A DNA stretch of 64,000 nucleotides. Source: JAGHBT01 sp035311885. GTDB lineage: Bacteria; Krumholzibacteriota; Krumholzibacteriia; Krumholzibacteriales; WJIX01. The notes below the pieces were generated by a model. It had not been told where the DNA came from, made no database searches, and saw nothing but the letters and a program-made list of their open reading frames with translations. Within the stretch, counting starts at the first letter, position 1. Every line of letters starts with the position of its first letter. The position numbers and the translations under genes are program-made. Location of the stretch: positions 9,059 to 73,058 of the forward strand of contig CAZKNG010000003.1 of assembly GCA_964554125.1 (NCBI GenBank), written 5' to 3'. This document shows positions 1-8,390 of this stretch, piece after piece.

Positions 1-43
1 CATCAACGTACTTGTATATTTACTTCACACCTTGATAACAATG

Positions 44-229
44 TTATTCCCCATTTGAAAATAAAAACCGGCAACTTATTGGAATAACTTTAAACCCCCA
101 ATTATCTAAATATGGACCGGAATAACCAATAGTATTAAATCCATTTTCTTTAAAATAATCAACGAATTTATTAATCCATATAAACTGGCGGTAATTTAAA
201 ATAAAGTGAGTAATTTTGTTTAAGCGCAA
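44..229 (-). pseudogene. Unrecognised 61-codon ORF, possibly a C-terminal gene remnant
   Basis: A 61-codon reading frame whose product ends in a region rich in aromatic residues (around GYSGPYLDNWGFKVIP). I do not recognise the family. It is too short for a complete enzyme, has no convincing ribosome binding site, and lies in AT-rich sequence with other broken frames, so a fragment of a larger lost gene is more likely than a working small protein. It could also be chance. Confidence 0.2.
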
Positions 230-236
230 AGAAAGA

Positions 237-285
237 TGGTGTATTCTTTAAAAAACTCTTTAGCAAAAGAAAGGAGAATACACCA
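237..285. repeat. Inverted repeat covering a ribosome binding site and start codon
   Basis: TGGTGTATTC at 237-246 is matched exactly by its reverse complement at 276-285. The match extends imperfectly to 249 and 270. The right arm contains the AAAGGAG Shine-Dalgarno sequence and the A of the ATG at 285. In RNA the hairpin would hide the start of the small frame at 285-467. The position directly before a possible transposase remnant also suits an insertion-sequence end. Confidence 0.5.
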
Positions 286-467
286 TGCAAGAATTAAACT
301 TCTCTGGCCACAATTTATCAGTGGATTTAAAAGAAGTCAAGAGTATGTTCAGGGATGAACTTAACAATGACTGTAGGTATATGGTAAAACGGGCATTTGA
401 GAAGATTATTAAATGTAAAGTAATGGGAATTTTCAAAGCACAAAAAGCTGTAAGAAAATCGTTATGA
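285..467 (+). pseudogene. Short ORF, possibly the N-terminal remnant of a transposase
   Basis: Sixty codons with a good Shine-Dalgarno sequence (AAAGGAG at 270-276) and an ATG start, ending at TGA 465-467. The product is helical and charged (VKSMFRDELNNDCRYMVKRAF). This recalls, without proving, the N-terminal region of IS256-type transposases, which have conserved segments before the catalytic core. No core follows: the next 300 bases are broken in all frames, including an unrecognisable 75-codon frame at 528-755. I read 285-755 as a decayed element. A true small gene is the alternative. Confidence 0.25.
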
Positions 468-769
468 GCCTTTTCTTTTACTTTAATGGTAATTGGAATA
501 ACAGTAGAAGAGAAAGAATAGATCCTATTGCTCATTACTTTAAACAGGCAGCTTAAATGGAGAAATCGAAGAATGCATTATCTTCTTACAAACAATTCTT
601 TACATTACCTGTCTCTGGGCATTCGAAAATACTGTTCTTTTCCGCATAGATCTTTCAGAGGGGGTTTAGAACGTCTTGTTGCCAAGATGTCTGGCATAAT
701 TTATATAAGAAACAGGATTCCGTCCACCCGAATTATTAATAGATTAAGATCATAAAGAAGGAGTGCAAG
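468..769. other. Gene-poor stretch before the DUF1015 gene
   Basis: No convincing gene. The 75-codon plus-strand frame at 528-755 has no recognisable family features and stops appear in all frames. The last bases contain the AAGGAG ribosome binding site of the DUF1015 gene, six bases before its ATG at 770. Confidence 0.4.
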
Positions 770-2008
770 ATGGTAAAAATCAAACCATTTAAAGGTCTCC
801 GACCTTCAAAAGACAAGGTTAAGGACGTAGCTTCTCCTCCATATGATGTTTTGAATCTGGAAGAAGCGAGAGTAAAGGTCGAAAACCAGCCACATAGTTT
901 CTTACATGTTGTAAAACCCGAGATCGACCTGCCTAAAAACGTCGATCTTTACGATGATAAGGTTTATCAGAAAGGACGGGAAAATCTGCAAAATCTAATT
1001 AAAGAAAAAATTATGGTTCAAGACAGTAAAGATTGTTATTACCTATACAAACTGGTCATGGATAATATTTCCGAGGTCGGTTTGGTTGCGTGTGCTTCAA
1101 TTGAAGACTACGAAAAGGATGTAATAAAAAAACATGAGCATACTATAGCTATAAAAGAAGCAGATAGAATCAAACATGTAGATATTTTAAACGCCAACAC
1201 TGGCCCTGTTTTTCTAACCTACAAGGCCAGAAAAGAGATAGATGAAATTTTTGAAAATGTTATGAGAGATAATCCCGTTTATGATTTTGAAGCTGAAGAT
1301 GATGTAAAACATACTTTCTGGAAAATTTCGGATGATTCAACTATTGAAAAAATTACCGGGCAATTCAAAGAGATAAATAATCTCTATGTTGCCGATGGAC
1401 ATCATCGCTCGGCTTCGGGAACTATTGTTGGTCAAAGAAGACGAAAAGAAAATCCTAACCACACCGGCAATGAAGAATACAACTTCTTTTTGAGTGTAAT
1501 TTTCCCTCATGATCAATTATATATTATGGATTACAATCGAGTGGCTAAAGATTTTAACGGTCTGAAGAAAAATGAATTTTTGAATAAAGTTAGAGAAAAA
1601 TTTGAACTTGAACAATCGAAAGTCCCTCTTAAGCCACAAAAAAAGCATCGATTCGGGATGTATTTAGACGGTCAATGGTATAGATTAATTGCAAAAGAAG
1701 ATAGTTTTGATTCGAATGACCCTGTAAAATCATTGGATGTCACTATTTTACAGAATAATCTTCTTACTCCTATCTTAAATATCGTAAACCCAAAAAAAGA
1801 TAAAAAAATAGATTTTATTGGTGGAATTCGAGGTTTAAGTGAACTGGAAAGACGTGTGAACGCTGGTGAATCAGTCGCTTTTTCCATGTTTCCCACTTCA
1901 ATAGAAGAATTAATGGAAATCGCCGATGCAGGAAAAATTATGCCGCCTAAATCCACCTGGTTCGAACCTAAACTACGTTCAGGAATTATTGTTCATCTTT
2001 TGGATTAG
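770..2008 (+). CDS. DUF1015 family protein
   Basis: A 412-residue protein starting at an ATG six bases after AAGGAG. The N-terminus (IKPFKGLRPSKDKVKDVASPPYD) is the hallmark of the DUF1015 family (COG4198), and the length matches full-length members. A conserved YVADGHHRSASG segment lies near the middle. It is a soluble protein with no signal peptide or membrane segment. The biochemical role is not established; in other genomes the family is sometimes found near serine biosynthesis genes, which are not seen here. It stands alone on the plus strand between two stretches of broken sequence. Confidence 0.85.
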   Translation: MVKIKPFKGLRPSKDKVKDVASPPYDVLNLEEARVKVENQPHSFLHVVKPEIDLPKNVDLYDDKVYQKGRENLQNLIKEKIMVQDSKDCYYLYKLVMDNISEVGLVACASIEDYEKDVIKKHEHTIAIKEADRIKHVDILNANTGPVFLTYKARKEIDEIFENVMRDNPVYDFEAEDDVKHTFWKISDDSTIEKITGQFKEINNLYVADGHHRSASGTIVGQRRRKENPNHTGNEEYNFFLSVIFPHDQLYIMDYNRVAKDFNGLKKNEFLNKVREKFELEQSKVPLKPQKKHRFGMYLDGQWYRLIAKEDSFDSNDPVKSLDVTILQNNLLTPILNIVNPKKDKKIDFIGGIRGLSELERRVNAGESVAFSMFPTSIEELMEIADAGKIMPPKSTWFEPKLRSGIIVHLLD

Positions 2009-2203
2009 TCTCATAACTACCTTCCGGAGAGAATTATATCTGCCTTTGGGTTATCATCCTTCTTTGAATTCTGCCGACGTCATCCCGGCTCTACAGGGTC
2101 AAGTGCCTACAGAAGAATAAGAGAGGCGAGGTCACCTGTGGATTTCCAAAAATGAGTTGTACTTTAAACTGGAATTTTCAGATCGATCAATTAGTCCCAT
2201 TTG

Positions 2204-2228
2204 CCGGGTGAGGTGATAACTCGCCCGG
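2204..2228. repeat. GC-rich hairpin
   Basis: CCGGGTGAG at 2204-2212 pairs with CTCGCCCGG at 2220-2228 over nine positions (one G-U type mismatch) with a seven-base loop. No T-run follows on either strand, so it is not a standard terminator. Its G+C content stands out from the AT-rich surroundings. Confidence 0.5.
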
Positions 2229-2261
2229 GAATCTGAAACTTCTCTAAATAAACTTAACGCC

Positions 2262-2336
2262 AGAGCTTGACACAAACTATGCCACCGTCGAAATCGGCAT
2301 CTACTTTTCTTCCGGAAATACTTGCAAAGGGATGTT
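2262..2336 (-). pseudogene. Possible IS1380-type transposase N-terminal remnant
   Basis: The minus strand reads PFASISGRKVDADFDGG followed by seven more codons and a stop. A V-x-A/V-D-F-x-G-G segment is typical of the N-terminus of IS1380-family transposases, where it is normally followed by a D-x-x-S-D-x-G-G-L-L-L-L stretch. That stretch is absent and the frame closes, so only a fragment of about 25 codons could survive. The match rests on a short motif. Confidence 0.3.
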
Positions 2337-2358
2337 AATTTGATGATTATTAATTGTG

Positions 2359-2429
2359 GCAGTTTCCTTTTATTAATGTTAGGATTATCTTATAACTATA
2401 CTATACAGTCGTTTATAGAAGGGAACTGC
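2359..2429. repeat. Imperfect 13-base inverted repeat
   Basis: GCAGTTTCCTTTT at 2359-2371 and AGAAGGGAACTGC at 2417-2429 are inverted copies with two mismatches, 45 bases apart. They could be the ends of a short miniature element or a regulatory dyad upstream of the radical SAM gene. No target duplication was recognised. Confidence 0.3.
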
Positions 2430-2505
2430 TATTCTAATGAATTGTTCTGACTATATCAATTATGAAAATAAATTAAACACTTGAAGGTATTTGGAGTAAT
2501 TTTTT

Positions 2506-3837
2506 ATGAATATATTCTTTTTAACATCTGCAGCACCAAAGAGAGCTGGATTTGCCACATCGGAAAAAAGACCGCCTCTTGGCTTAGGATATCTTATGGC
2601 AACTCTCAAGAAAAAAAATCATAATCTATTTTTCAGCGATGAGTATTTAAGACCTTCAAATATTTTAGAAACAGATTTTTTAGAAAAAAATGATATAAAT
2701 TTTGTTGGAATATACTCAAATACTATATGTTATCCTTCTACTTTAAAAATGTTTGAAATTCTTAATGAGAAAAGGATAAACGAAGAATGGCATGGCAAAA
2801 TAATGGTTGGCGGTCCGCATACATCAGTTGCTTATAATAAAATTCCGGAATATGTTGACTATATAGTAATTGGAGAAGGCGAAATTTCCGTTCCAAAGAT
2901 AATTAATGGAGAAATTAAAGATAGAATTATCCATGGTGAAAAAGTTGAGGATATGGATGCTTTGCCTTTACCGGCATGGGAAGAATTTATTTACAGACCG
3001 TATGATTGGAGCTCTCCATGGTTTCCGGAAACATATCCAATATACACTTTAAATACAAGTCGTGGCTGCCCTTTTGATTGTACGTTTTGTTCTGTAAAAA
3101 AATTCTGGGGAAACAAGTATAAATACATGAGTGCTCCCAGAATTGTAAATGATATTGAATATATGATAAAGACTTATGGTGCTAAAGGGATATATTTTAG
3201 AGAGGATCATTTTACATTAAATAAAAACAGGGTTGTGGAATTCTGCAACTTGCTTTTAAAGAAAAATATAAAAATTGATTGGTTTTGCGAATCGAGAGTT
3301 GACAATTTGAATAACTTGGAATATCAGAAATTGATGTCCAAAGCAGGTTGCAGGGCTTTATACATAGGAGTTGAAAGTGGTAGCCCGAGAATGTTGGAAT
3401 TTTATAAAAAGGGTGAAACTGTAGAACAATTTATAGAAAGTTTTAAAATATCAAAAAAAGCGGGAATAAAAACTTATGCAAGTTTTGTCGTGGGATTTCC
3501 TACTGAAACAGAAAAAGATATTAAATTAACAAACGAATTAATAGAAAGAATTAAGCCGGATTTTTATTCAAAGAATATTTTCCTCGGCATTCCCGGTAGC
3601 GAATTATACGATTATTTAAAAGAAAATAAATTATATGAATATGAAGATAGTTCAGGAATTTTATATCCTAAAGGTTATTTAAAAAATGTAAAAAAATATT
3701 ATAATAATAGTAGGTATTATAAAGTTTATGATAGAAATGGAAACAAAATAGATCCTAATAGAAGGAAACCGATATGGAAAAGGTCTTTTAGAAAAGAACT
3801 AAAAAGAGTATTTGGAAAAAGTTCAAAATGCATGTAG
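2506..3837 (+). CDS. B12-binding-type radical SAM protein
   Basis: A 443-residue radical SAM enzyme. Residues about 1-145 resemble the cobalamin-binding domain that precedes many radical SAM cores (GLGYLMATLKK, VGGPHTSVAY, IVIGEGE), but the DxHxxG cobalamin ligand motif is not visible, so B12 may not be bound. The core starts near residue 184 with TSRGCPFDCTFCSVKKFWG, whose three cysteines (CxxxCxxC) would bind the 4Fe-4S cluster. The IGVESGS segment near 289 is also typical. The C-terminus is basic. Codon use is AT-rich. The stop overlaps the glycosyltransferase start by 10 bases, so the two are co-transcribed and may modify a sugar or lipid-linked product. The substrate is unknown. Confidence 0.85.
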   Translation: MNIFFLTSAAPKRAGFATSEKRPPLGLGYLMATLKKKNHNLFFSDEYLRPSNILETDFLEKNDINFVGIYSNTICYPSTLKMFEILNEKRINEEWHGKIMVGGPHTSVAYNKIPEYVDYIVIGEGEISVPKIINGEIKDRIIHGEKVEDMDALPLPAWEEFIYRPYDWSSPWFPETYPIYTLNTSRGCPFDCTFCSVKKFWGNKYKYMSAPRIVNDIEYMIKTYGAKGIYFREDHFTLNKNRVVEFCNLLLKKNIKIDWFCESRVDNLNNLEYQKLMSKAGCRALYIGVESGSPRMLEFYKKGETVEQFIESFKISKKAGIKTYASFVVGFPTETEKDIKLTNELIERIKPDFYSKNIFLGIPGSELYDYLKENKLYEYEDSSGILYPKGYLKNVKKYYNNSRYYKVYDRNGNKIDPNRRKPIWKRSFRKELKRVFGKSSKCM

Positions 3838-4826
3838 ATGGTAATAATATTGATATTAGCGTTATAATGCCTGTTTATAACGCTCAAAAACACTTGAATG
3901 ATGCAATAAATAGCATATTGTCCCAGACTTTAAATAATTTTGAGTTTATAATAATTGACGATTTCTCTACTGATTCAACCAAAGAAATAATTAATTGTTT
4001 TTTAAAAAAAGATTCCAGAATCAGATATATAGAAAATGAAGAACAATTAGGTGTTACCAGGAGTTTGAATATTGGTATAGAGTTGGCAAAAGGAAAATAT
4101 ATCGCAAGGATGGATACAGATGACATTAGTTTGCCTGAAAGATTTATAAAACAGTTTGATTTTATGGAAAAAAATCCTGATGTAGGTGTATGCGGGTCTT
4201 ATTATGAAATATTTGGATCTAGAGAGAAAATTTTAAAAAATCCAGTTAATCATGATAAAATAAGAACCAGGTTATTTTTTAAACCATGTATTGGGCATCC
4301 AACAGTAATGATGAGGTCTGAAATATTAAAGAAAGTAAAATATAATGAGAAATTCACTTCTGCACAAGATTATGATTTATGGGCTAGATTAGGAGAGATC
4401 ACAAAGTTGTATAATTATCCTGAAATCCTGCTTAAATATAGAAGTCACGATAAACAAATAAGCACGAAATCTAATACCCTCCAGACAAATATGGCTAATG
4501 AAGTGAGAAAATATTACCTGGAGAAACTGAATATTTCTCCTAATCAGAAGGAGTTGCTGGCATATAACTTCTTGTGCGACAATGAATATGATAAAGTAGA
4601 TTTGAATAGCTTAGAGAGTTTTTTTTATGAAGTAATTTTAAAAAATAGAGAAATAATTTATTTTCCTATAAAAGAATTTGAGAAAATGATTATTTTGAAG
4701 TATTGGAGAGTGTGTAAAGAAAAAGGGGGGGAAGGAGTTAAAAGCTTTAGAAATAGTAAGTTATCAAATAATATACCATATCCTTTTTCAATATATATAA
4801 AATCACTTCTATATTCGATATTTTAA
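3828..4826 (+). CDS. Family 2 glycosyltransferase
   Basis: A 332-residue GT-A fold enzyme. The N-terminus ISVIMPVYNAQKHLNDAI and the following IIIDDFSTDST are the nucleotide-sugar binding signature of GT2 enzymes. RMDTDD near residue 95 is the metal-binding DXD motif. An AQDYDLWARL segment near residue 181 is typical of the acceptor side. There is no signal peptide or obvious membrane helix. It overlaps the upstream radical SAM gene by 10 bases in an AT-rich two-gene unit, probably for a surface polysaccharide or a modified glycan. The sugar cannot be read from sequence. Confidence 0.88.
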   Translation: MHVDGNNIDISVIMPVYNAQKHLNDAINSILSQTLNNFEFIIIDDFSTDSTKEIINCFLKKDSRIRYIENEEQLGVTRSLNIGIELAKGKYIARMDTDDISLPERFIKQFDFMEKNPDVGVCGSYYEIFGSREKILKNPVNHDKIRTRLFFKPCIGHPTVMMRSEILKKVKYNEKFTSAQDYDLWARLGEITKLYNYPEILLKYRSHDKQISTKSNTLQTNMANEVRKYYLEKLNISPNQKELLAYNFLCDNEYDKVDLNSLESFFYEVILKNREIIYFPIKEFEKMIILKYWRVCKEKGGEGVKSFRNSKLSNNIPYPFSIYIKSLLYSIF

Positions 4827-4879
4827 AGGGATTTGCTCTTTATGTGTTTGGCAAATTCAACCAATAATTGCAATTGAGT

Positions 4880-4982
4880 CATTATGCGGCCTTCCTTGAA
4901 CAATATCCATTGAAAATCTCATCAGTTGGTTCATAATAAAGACGGCTGACCTTTTTCTCTTTAACCTTTTTTAAATTGCACT
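4880..4982 (-). pseudogene. Short broken reading frame, unrecognised
   Basis: On the minus strand about 33 codons read through a segment KKVKEKKVSRLYYEPTDEIF and end in double stops near 4880. It looks like the tail of a real protein and has no start or ribosome binding site, so it is probably a gene fragment left in the island border. The family is not recognised. Confidence 0.22.
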
Positions 4983-5025
4983 TGTTATTTGAAATCAAAA
5001 ATTTAAAAATTCAGATTTTATCCGT

Positions 5026-5059
5026 ATAAAAAAGGGGATCCCTTATTGAGGACCCCCTT
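5026..5059 (-). terminator. Rho-independent terminator of the porin gene
   Basis: On the minus strand a ten-pair stem with one mismatch (5050-5059 with 5032-5041) is followed by six T residues (5033-5028). It lies about 30 bases after the porin stop codon. Confidence 0.75.
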
Positions 5060-5090
5060 CCTTCGAACTGTTTCCCGGCAGCAGATCTTC

Positions 5091-6359
5091 CTATCTTATT
5101 GCCGCTTTAAGCGCAAACTGCACCCGGAAGCAGTCATATTCATCAGAGTCTGTTGTGGTAGTTACTCCTCCGCTGTTTTCTCTTGTAGTCCACTTTGTCT
5201 TCAGATATGAAAATTCTAACATACCTGTAATATTATCTGTTATCCCGTACATCGCGTTCGCGAAGATAAGGGAGTTCATATCGCGGAATCCTGTGCTCCC
5301 GCCTTTCGGAAGATCATATTCATCTTCGTCCGGGTCGTCGAAAGAATAACCTGTGTTAAAAGTCAACCTGGAAGAGGGCTTCACTGAAAGCATCCCCCAT
5401 CCACCCATTGTGGGAAGCGGCTCATATATATCGTCTGTGTTCTGAAGGGCGCCTCCGAAATAAGTCTTAAGCGCCTGACCTATAAAGTATTCACCCTTGA
5501 TCGATATATGTTTGTTGAATCTGAGCTCTAAATCACCGTTAAATGACCATGAATCGATACTTTCTTCCGTGACTTTTTCCGGTGAAGCTGTCTCATCTGT
5601 TCTATTATATTTCTCCTGTCCGTAATGACCGGATACTCCGAGTGAGAGCTTTCCTTCTTCAGAGAATTCAGATGCGATTCCAACCCTTCCCTGTACTGCG
5701 GGCATTGCTGCGTCGGCGCCGTTGTCAACACCGTCTCCAGCGTTTACATTTATAGTGTCGTTGTAACCAATGCTGAAATCTCCGCCCATATTTCTGGTAA
5801 CGGCAAGATCCAGCAAAACCTCAGCTCCTCCGTTAATATCTGTCCATGTAGAGAATCTCACCTGGGGTCTTCTGTATCCGATATTCCCTTCGCCCCATGC
5901 CACACTGTAATTTACTGTCTTCGGCACCAGAGGGGAGATGACATCCCAGGTCTGACCCGCGAGAACAGACCATTTCTTACCTGCCATCTTGAAATAGGCG
6001 TGTCTCAGCATAGGGGTTGCCTTATTCTCAGCGCTTGCCCCGCCTCCGTAGAAATCGAATTCCAGGGTAGCCTGTGTTTTTACACATTCTTCATTCCAGA
6101 AAAAGTCGAAACCCAACCTGCTCTCCCTGGTACTGAAATAGAGGGCGTTGTCAGCTTCATCATATCTCGGAACGTAGATATGAAAATTACCCGGATAGAT
6201 CCGGGCGTTGTCATAGGCAATGTCGGATTTGAAGTAGCCGTGGAATTTGAATTGATATTTTCCGCATTTCTTAGCGCACTCCCCGCCGCTGACATCCAGC
6301 GCAGGAAGGGACAAAGCGAAAACGGCTATAAGTAAATAGAGTGTTATTTTATTCCTCAT
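5091..6359 (-). CDS. DcaP-like outer-membrane porin
   Basis: A 422-residue protein with a signal peptide of about 26 residues (MRNKITLYLLIAVFALSLPALDVSG). The mature N-terminus FKFHGYFKSDIAYDN and the following RESRLGFDFF, then TQATLEFDFYGG and VLAGQTWDVISP, follow the order seen in DcaP-like and related trimeric porins: first strand, constriction arginines, then a GQxW turn. Aromatic alternating strands continue to the end. The start has GAGGAG seven bases upstream. It stands alone before a terminator. The substrate is unknown; DcaP relatives pass small organic acids or phthalate-like compounds. Confidence 0.7.
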   Translation of the reverse strand: MRNKITLYLLIAVFALSLPALDVSGGECAKKCGKYQFKFHGYFKSDIAYDNARIYPGNFHIYVPRYDEADNALYFSTRESRLGFDFFWNEECVKTQATLEFDFYGGGASAENKATPMLRHAYFKMAGKKWSVLAGQTWDVISPLVPKTVNYSVAWGEGNIGYRRPQVRFSTWTDINGGAEVLLDLAVTRNMGGDFSIGYNDTINVNAGDGVDNGADAAMPAVQGRVGIASEFSEEGKLSLGVSGHYGQEKYNRTDETASPEKVTEESIDSWSFNGDLELRFNKHISIKGEYFIGQALKTYFGGALQNTDDIYEPLPTMGGWGMLSVKPSSRLTFNTGYSFDDPDEDEYDLPKGGSTGFRDMNSLIFANAMYGITDNITGMLEFSYLKTKWTTRENSGGVTTTTDSDEYDCFRVQFALKAAIR

Positions 6360-6603
6360 ACTTCTCCTCTCTTTCCGGCAGCTTTAAAACCATCCCCCCG
6401 CCTTCGGGGCGCGATTCAAGAAAGCTGCGCGTAGATAAGTTTTCAGGGTCATAACAAGACCCTGAACAAATAGATTACTTTCCTGTTATTTAGAGGATTC
6501 AATCCTCTCTGTCAACTTTTATTTTAGCGGGTTCTTTCAGCAGATATCTTTTGCGGAACACACCTTATTTCCACCGCTCTCTCTGAAAAGATTAAAAACC
6601 CGG
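6360..6603. other. Intergenic region with a perfect 8-base dyad
   Basis: No gene. TCAGGGTC at 6443-6450 and GACCCTGA at 6458-6465 form a perfect inverted repeat with a seven-base loop. No T-run follows on the minus strand, so it may be an operator for the porin gene rather than a terminator. Confidence 0.4.
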
Positions 6604-8214
6604 TTAAAACTTTTCATCATATTTTGTCCAGAGCATGTCACCTAATTCCCAGGCTTTTTTCACAACACTTCCACCCTGCCGGAGTGTGTAGTCTGTTAAA
6701 AACTCCCGCCTTCTTCTCTTATTCTTAATCATAAGAGCTTCTTTCTCGAACTCCAGCTGATCTGCAAACAACTTCTTCTGAACAGGATCCCAGCAGTTTC
6801 GAACGTCATGGCGCATATCTCCCCAGCGCTGGGCCGCGAGTGTTCCAAGACGGTTAAAAGCCCACCATGCTGATTTTCTTGTATATCCATCAGGTCTTCC
6901 CGGAGTCTTATACGACTCCGGAAGATCTTCAACCCCGCAATAAACGGGGATATAGACCGAAGTCGCTATATTATCCATCGCGAGCCAGACGACCCCTCCG
7001 ATATCGTCAGGCAGCCACTCTCTTGACTGTATAATCGTACCGTACATCGTGTACCACCGCGCGATTGTCCGTTCTCCCAGAAATCTTATATCTCCGTCAT
7101 CGGATACTTGAAACCAGCTTCCAGGTATGTCATCTATTTTCAGCTGATCATAGGGCAGGAATGGATTTGCCAGCGGAGATACTACCTCTTTACCATCTTC
7201 GTCTTTTACCGTTATCTTCCGGGTCATATCGTACGGTGTACCTTCATAATAATCCTTAAAAACATCGATCAGATCCTGAACGGAAACCTTCTCGTCAGGC
7301 TTAACGGAAAATGGATAGTTCTCCGAGGTGGGACTTAGATTCAGTGAAGGAGCGAGCATATCAAATACCCTCCACTCTCTTCTTCTGCCCGCGATAGATT
7401 TTCTGCTGTCGGGAGCATACACGTAGCAGAACTCGAAAGTTTCCCCCTTCTCCCACCAGCCGTTCTCCTCAGCCACACTGTAGATATTATCAGACGCCAT
7501 GAAGTGATCGGAATCTTCAAGGTCCAGCCCCCTTATCCGGCTGGCATTGGCATTTACAGAAATATGATCGTCGGGAACCCTCTGTGCGGCCCACACAGCT
7601 CCGACCTTCCCCTTTCCCGGTCCTACTATCTCAAAATGCCATACCTCTTTCTTATCTGATATAGTCAGACATTCGCCAGCGTCATTCCAGCCGTATTTAC
7701 TCGTTAATTCATCCGCTATCCTTATAGCTTCACGGGCGCTGGAAGCCCTCTGCAGCATCAACTTGCAAAGCCTCTGACAGTCAATCAGGCAACTATCTGA
7801 CTGCAGTTCGTCTCTACCGCCGAATGTGGATTCGCCGATGGCCAGCTGCTTCTCATTTATACACGGATACGCGGTATTGAGATAACCGTATGTCTTTTCA
7901 ATCTGTGGGATACTTCCTATCGGAATATGCTTGTATGCCGGCATAGCCAGCGAATCGTCCGACTCCCTCCTGTACATAGTTACCTTTTCATTCCGGCCGT
8001 GCCTCTCTGCCGGCCTTACATCGATCCAGGAACGGGTTCTGTGGCTGTCGTCGGTGTGTGAAGTGATAACAGACCCGTCCACCGTGGCATCCCTGCCGGC
8101 TGTAATAGAGGTGCAGCCCTCCGGCACTCCTCCCTCCCAATCACTCTTATCCCGCGAAAATAACACCACGGGTATCAATAAAAAGATAAAAATAACAGAT
8201 ATTCTCTTTCGCAT
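6604..8214 (-). CDS. Secreted C69-family dipeptidase
   Basis: A 536-residue peptidase of family C69 (PepD type), N-terminal nucleophile hydrolases that split dipeptides. A signal peptide covers about residues 1-20. C34 in PEGCTSITAGRDATVDGSVI matches the catalytic N-terminal cysteine exposed by processing, and HTDDSHRTRSW follows as in the family. Further family segments are GESTFGGRDEL and GKGKVGAVWAAQRVPDDHIS. Most lactobacillus PepD proteins are cytoplasmic, so the signal peptide implies periplasmic or external use of peptides. GGAG lies upstream of the ATG. The porin gene follows 245 bases downstream on the same strand and may share the transcript. Confidence 0.85.
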   Translation of the reverse strand: MRKRISVIFIFLLIPVVLFSRDKSDWEGGVPEGCTSITAGRDATVDGSVITSHTDDSHRTRSWIDVRPAERHGRNEKVTMYRRESDDSLAMPAYKHIPIGSIPQIEKTYGYLNTAYPCINEKQLAIGESTFGGRDELQSDSCLIDCQRLCKLMLQRASSAREAIRIADELTSKYGWNDAGECLTISDKKEVWHFEIVGPGKGKVGAVWAAQRVPDDHISVNANASRIRGLDLEDSDHFMASDNIYSVAEENGWWEKGETFEFCYVYAPDSRKSIAGRRREWRVFDMLAPSLNLSPTSENYPFSVKPDEKVSVQDLIDVFKDYYEGTPYDMTRKITVKDEDGKEVVSPLANPFLPYDQLKIDDIPGSWFQVSDDGDIRFLGERTIARWYTMYGTIIQSREWLPDDIGGVVWLAMDNIATSVYIPVYCGVEDLPESYKTPGRPDGYTRKSAWWAFNRLGTLAAQRWGDMRHDVRNCWDPVQKKLFADQLEFEKEALMIKNKRRRREFLTDYTLRQGGSVVKKAWELGDMLWTKYDEKF

Positions 8215-8390
8215 TGCAATCTCCTTATTTAAACCTGAACCTGATATTCCGATCGATTTATGTTCATCCGTAGGATACTAATATTTAATGTGGTAACCTG
8301 TCAAAGGATAAAGGGGTTGGAACTTCTTGCAATTTCACCTGCAGTTTTTATTTCCGGAGTGGTCCCCGGGCCATTCAAAGTGGCGCTGAT

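Larger units (their letters stand above)
2009..2505. other. 497-base gene-free stretch with hairpins and remnants
   Basis: No intact gene. It holds a strong hairpin (2204-2228), a minus-strand fragment resembling the start of an IS1380-type transposase (about 2262-2336), and an imperfect inverted repeat (2359-2371 with 2417-2429). The last 60 bases are AT-rich and lead into the radical SAM gene. The mixture suggests old insertion-element debris. Confidence 0.5.

Noticed and set aside
528..755. 75-codon plus-strand frame before the DUF1015 gene
   Set aside because: No Shine-Dalgarno sequence and no family motif; only weak resemblance to transposase tails, not enough to call.
4842..4876. Plus-strand TTTGGCA followed by TTGC as a sigma-54 promoter
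   Set aside because: The spacing between the two boxes is far longer than five bases.
6443..6465. Terminator between the C69 peptidase and porin genes
   Set aside because: The dyad is perfect but no T-run follows on the minus strand.
8353..8374. GC-rich palindrome after the 2-hydroxyacid dehydrogenase gene as a terminator
   Set aside because: The stem has little loop space and no T-run follows on the minus strand.
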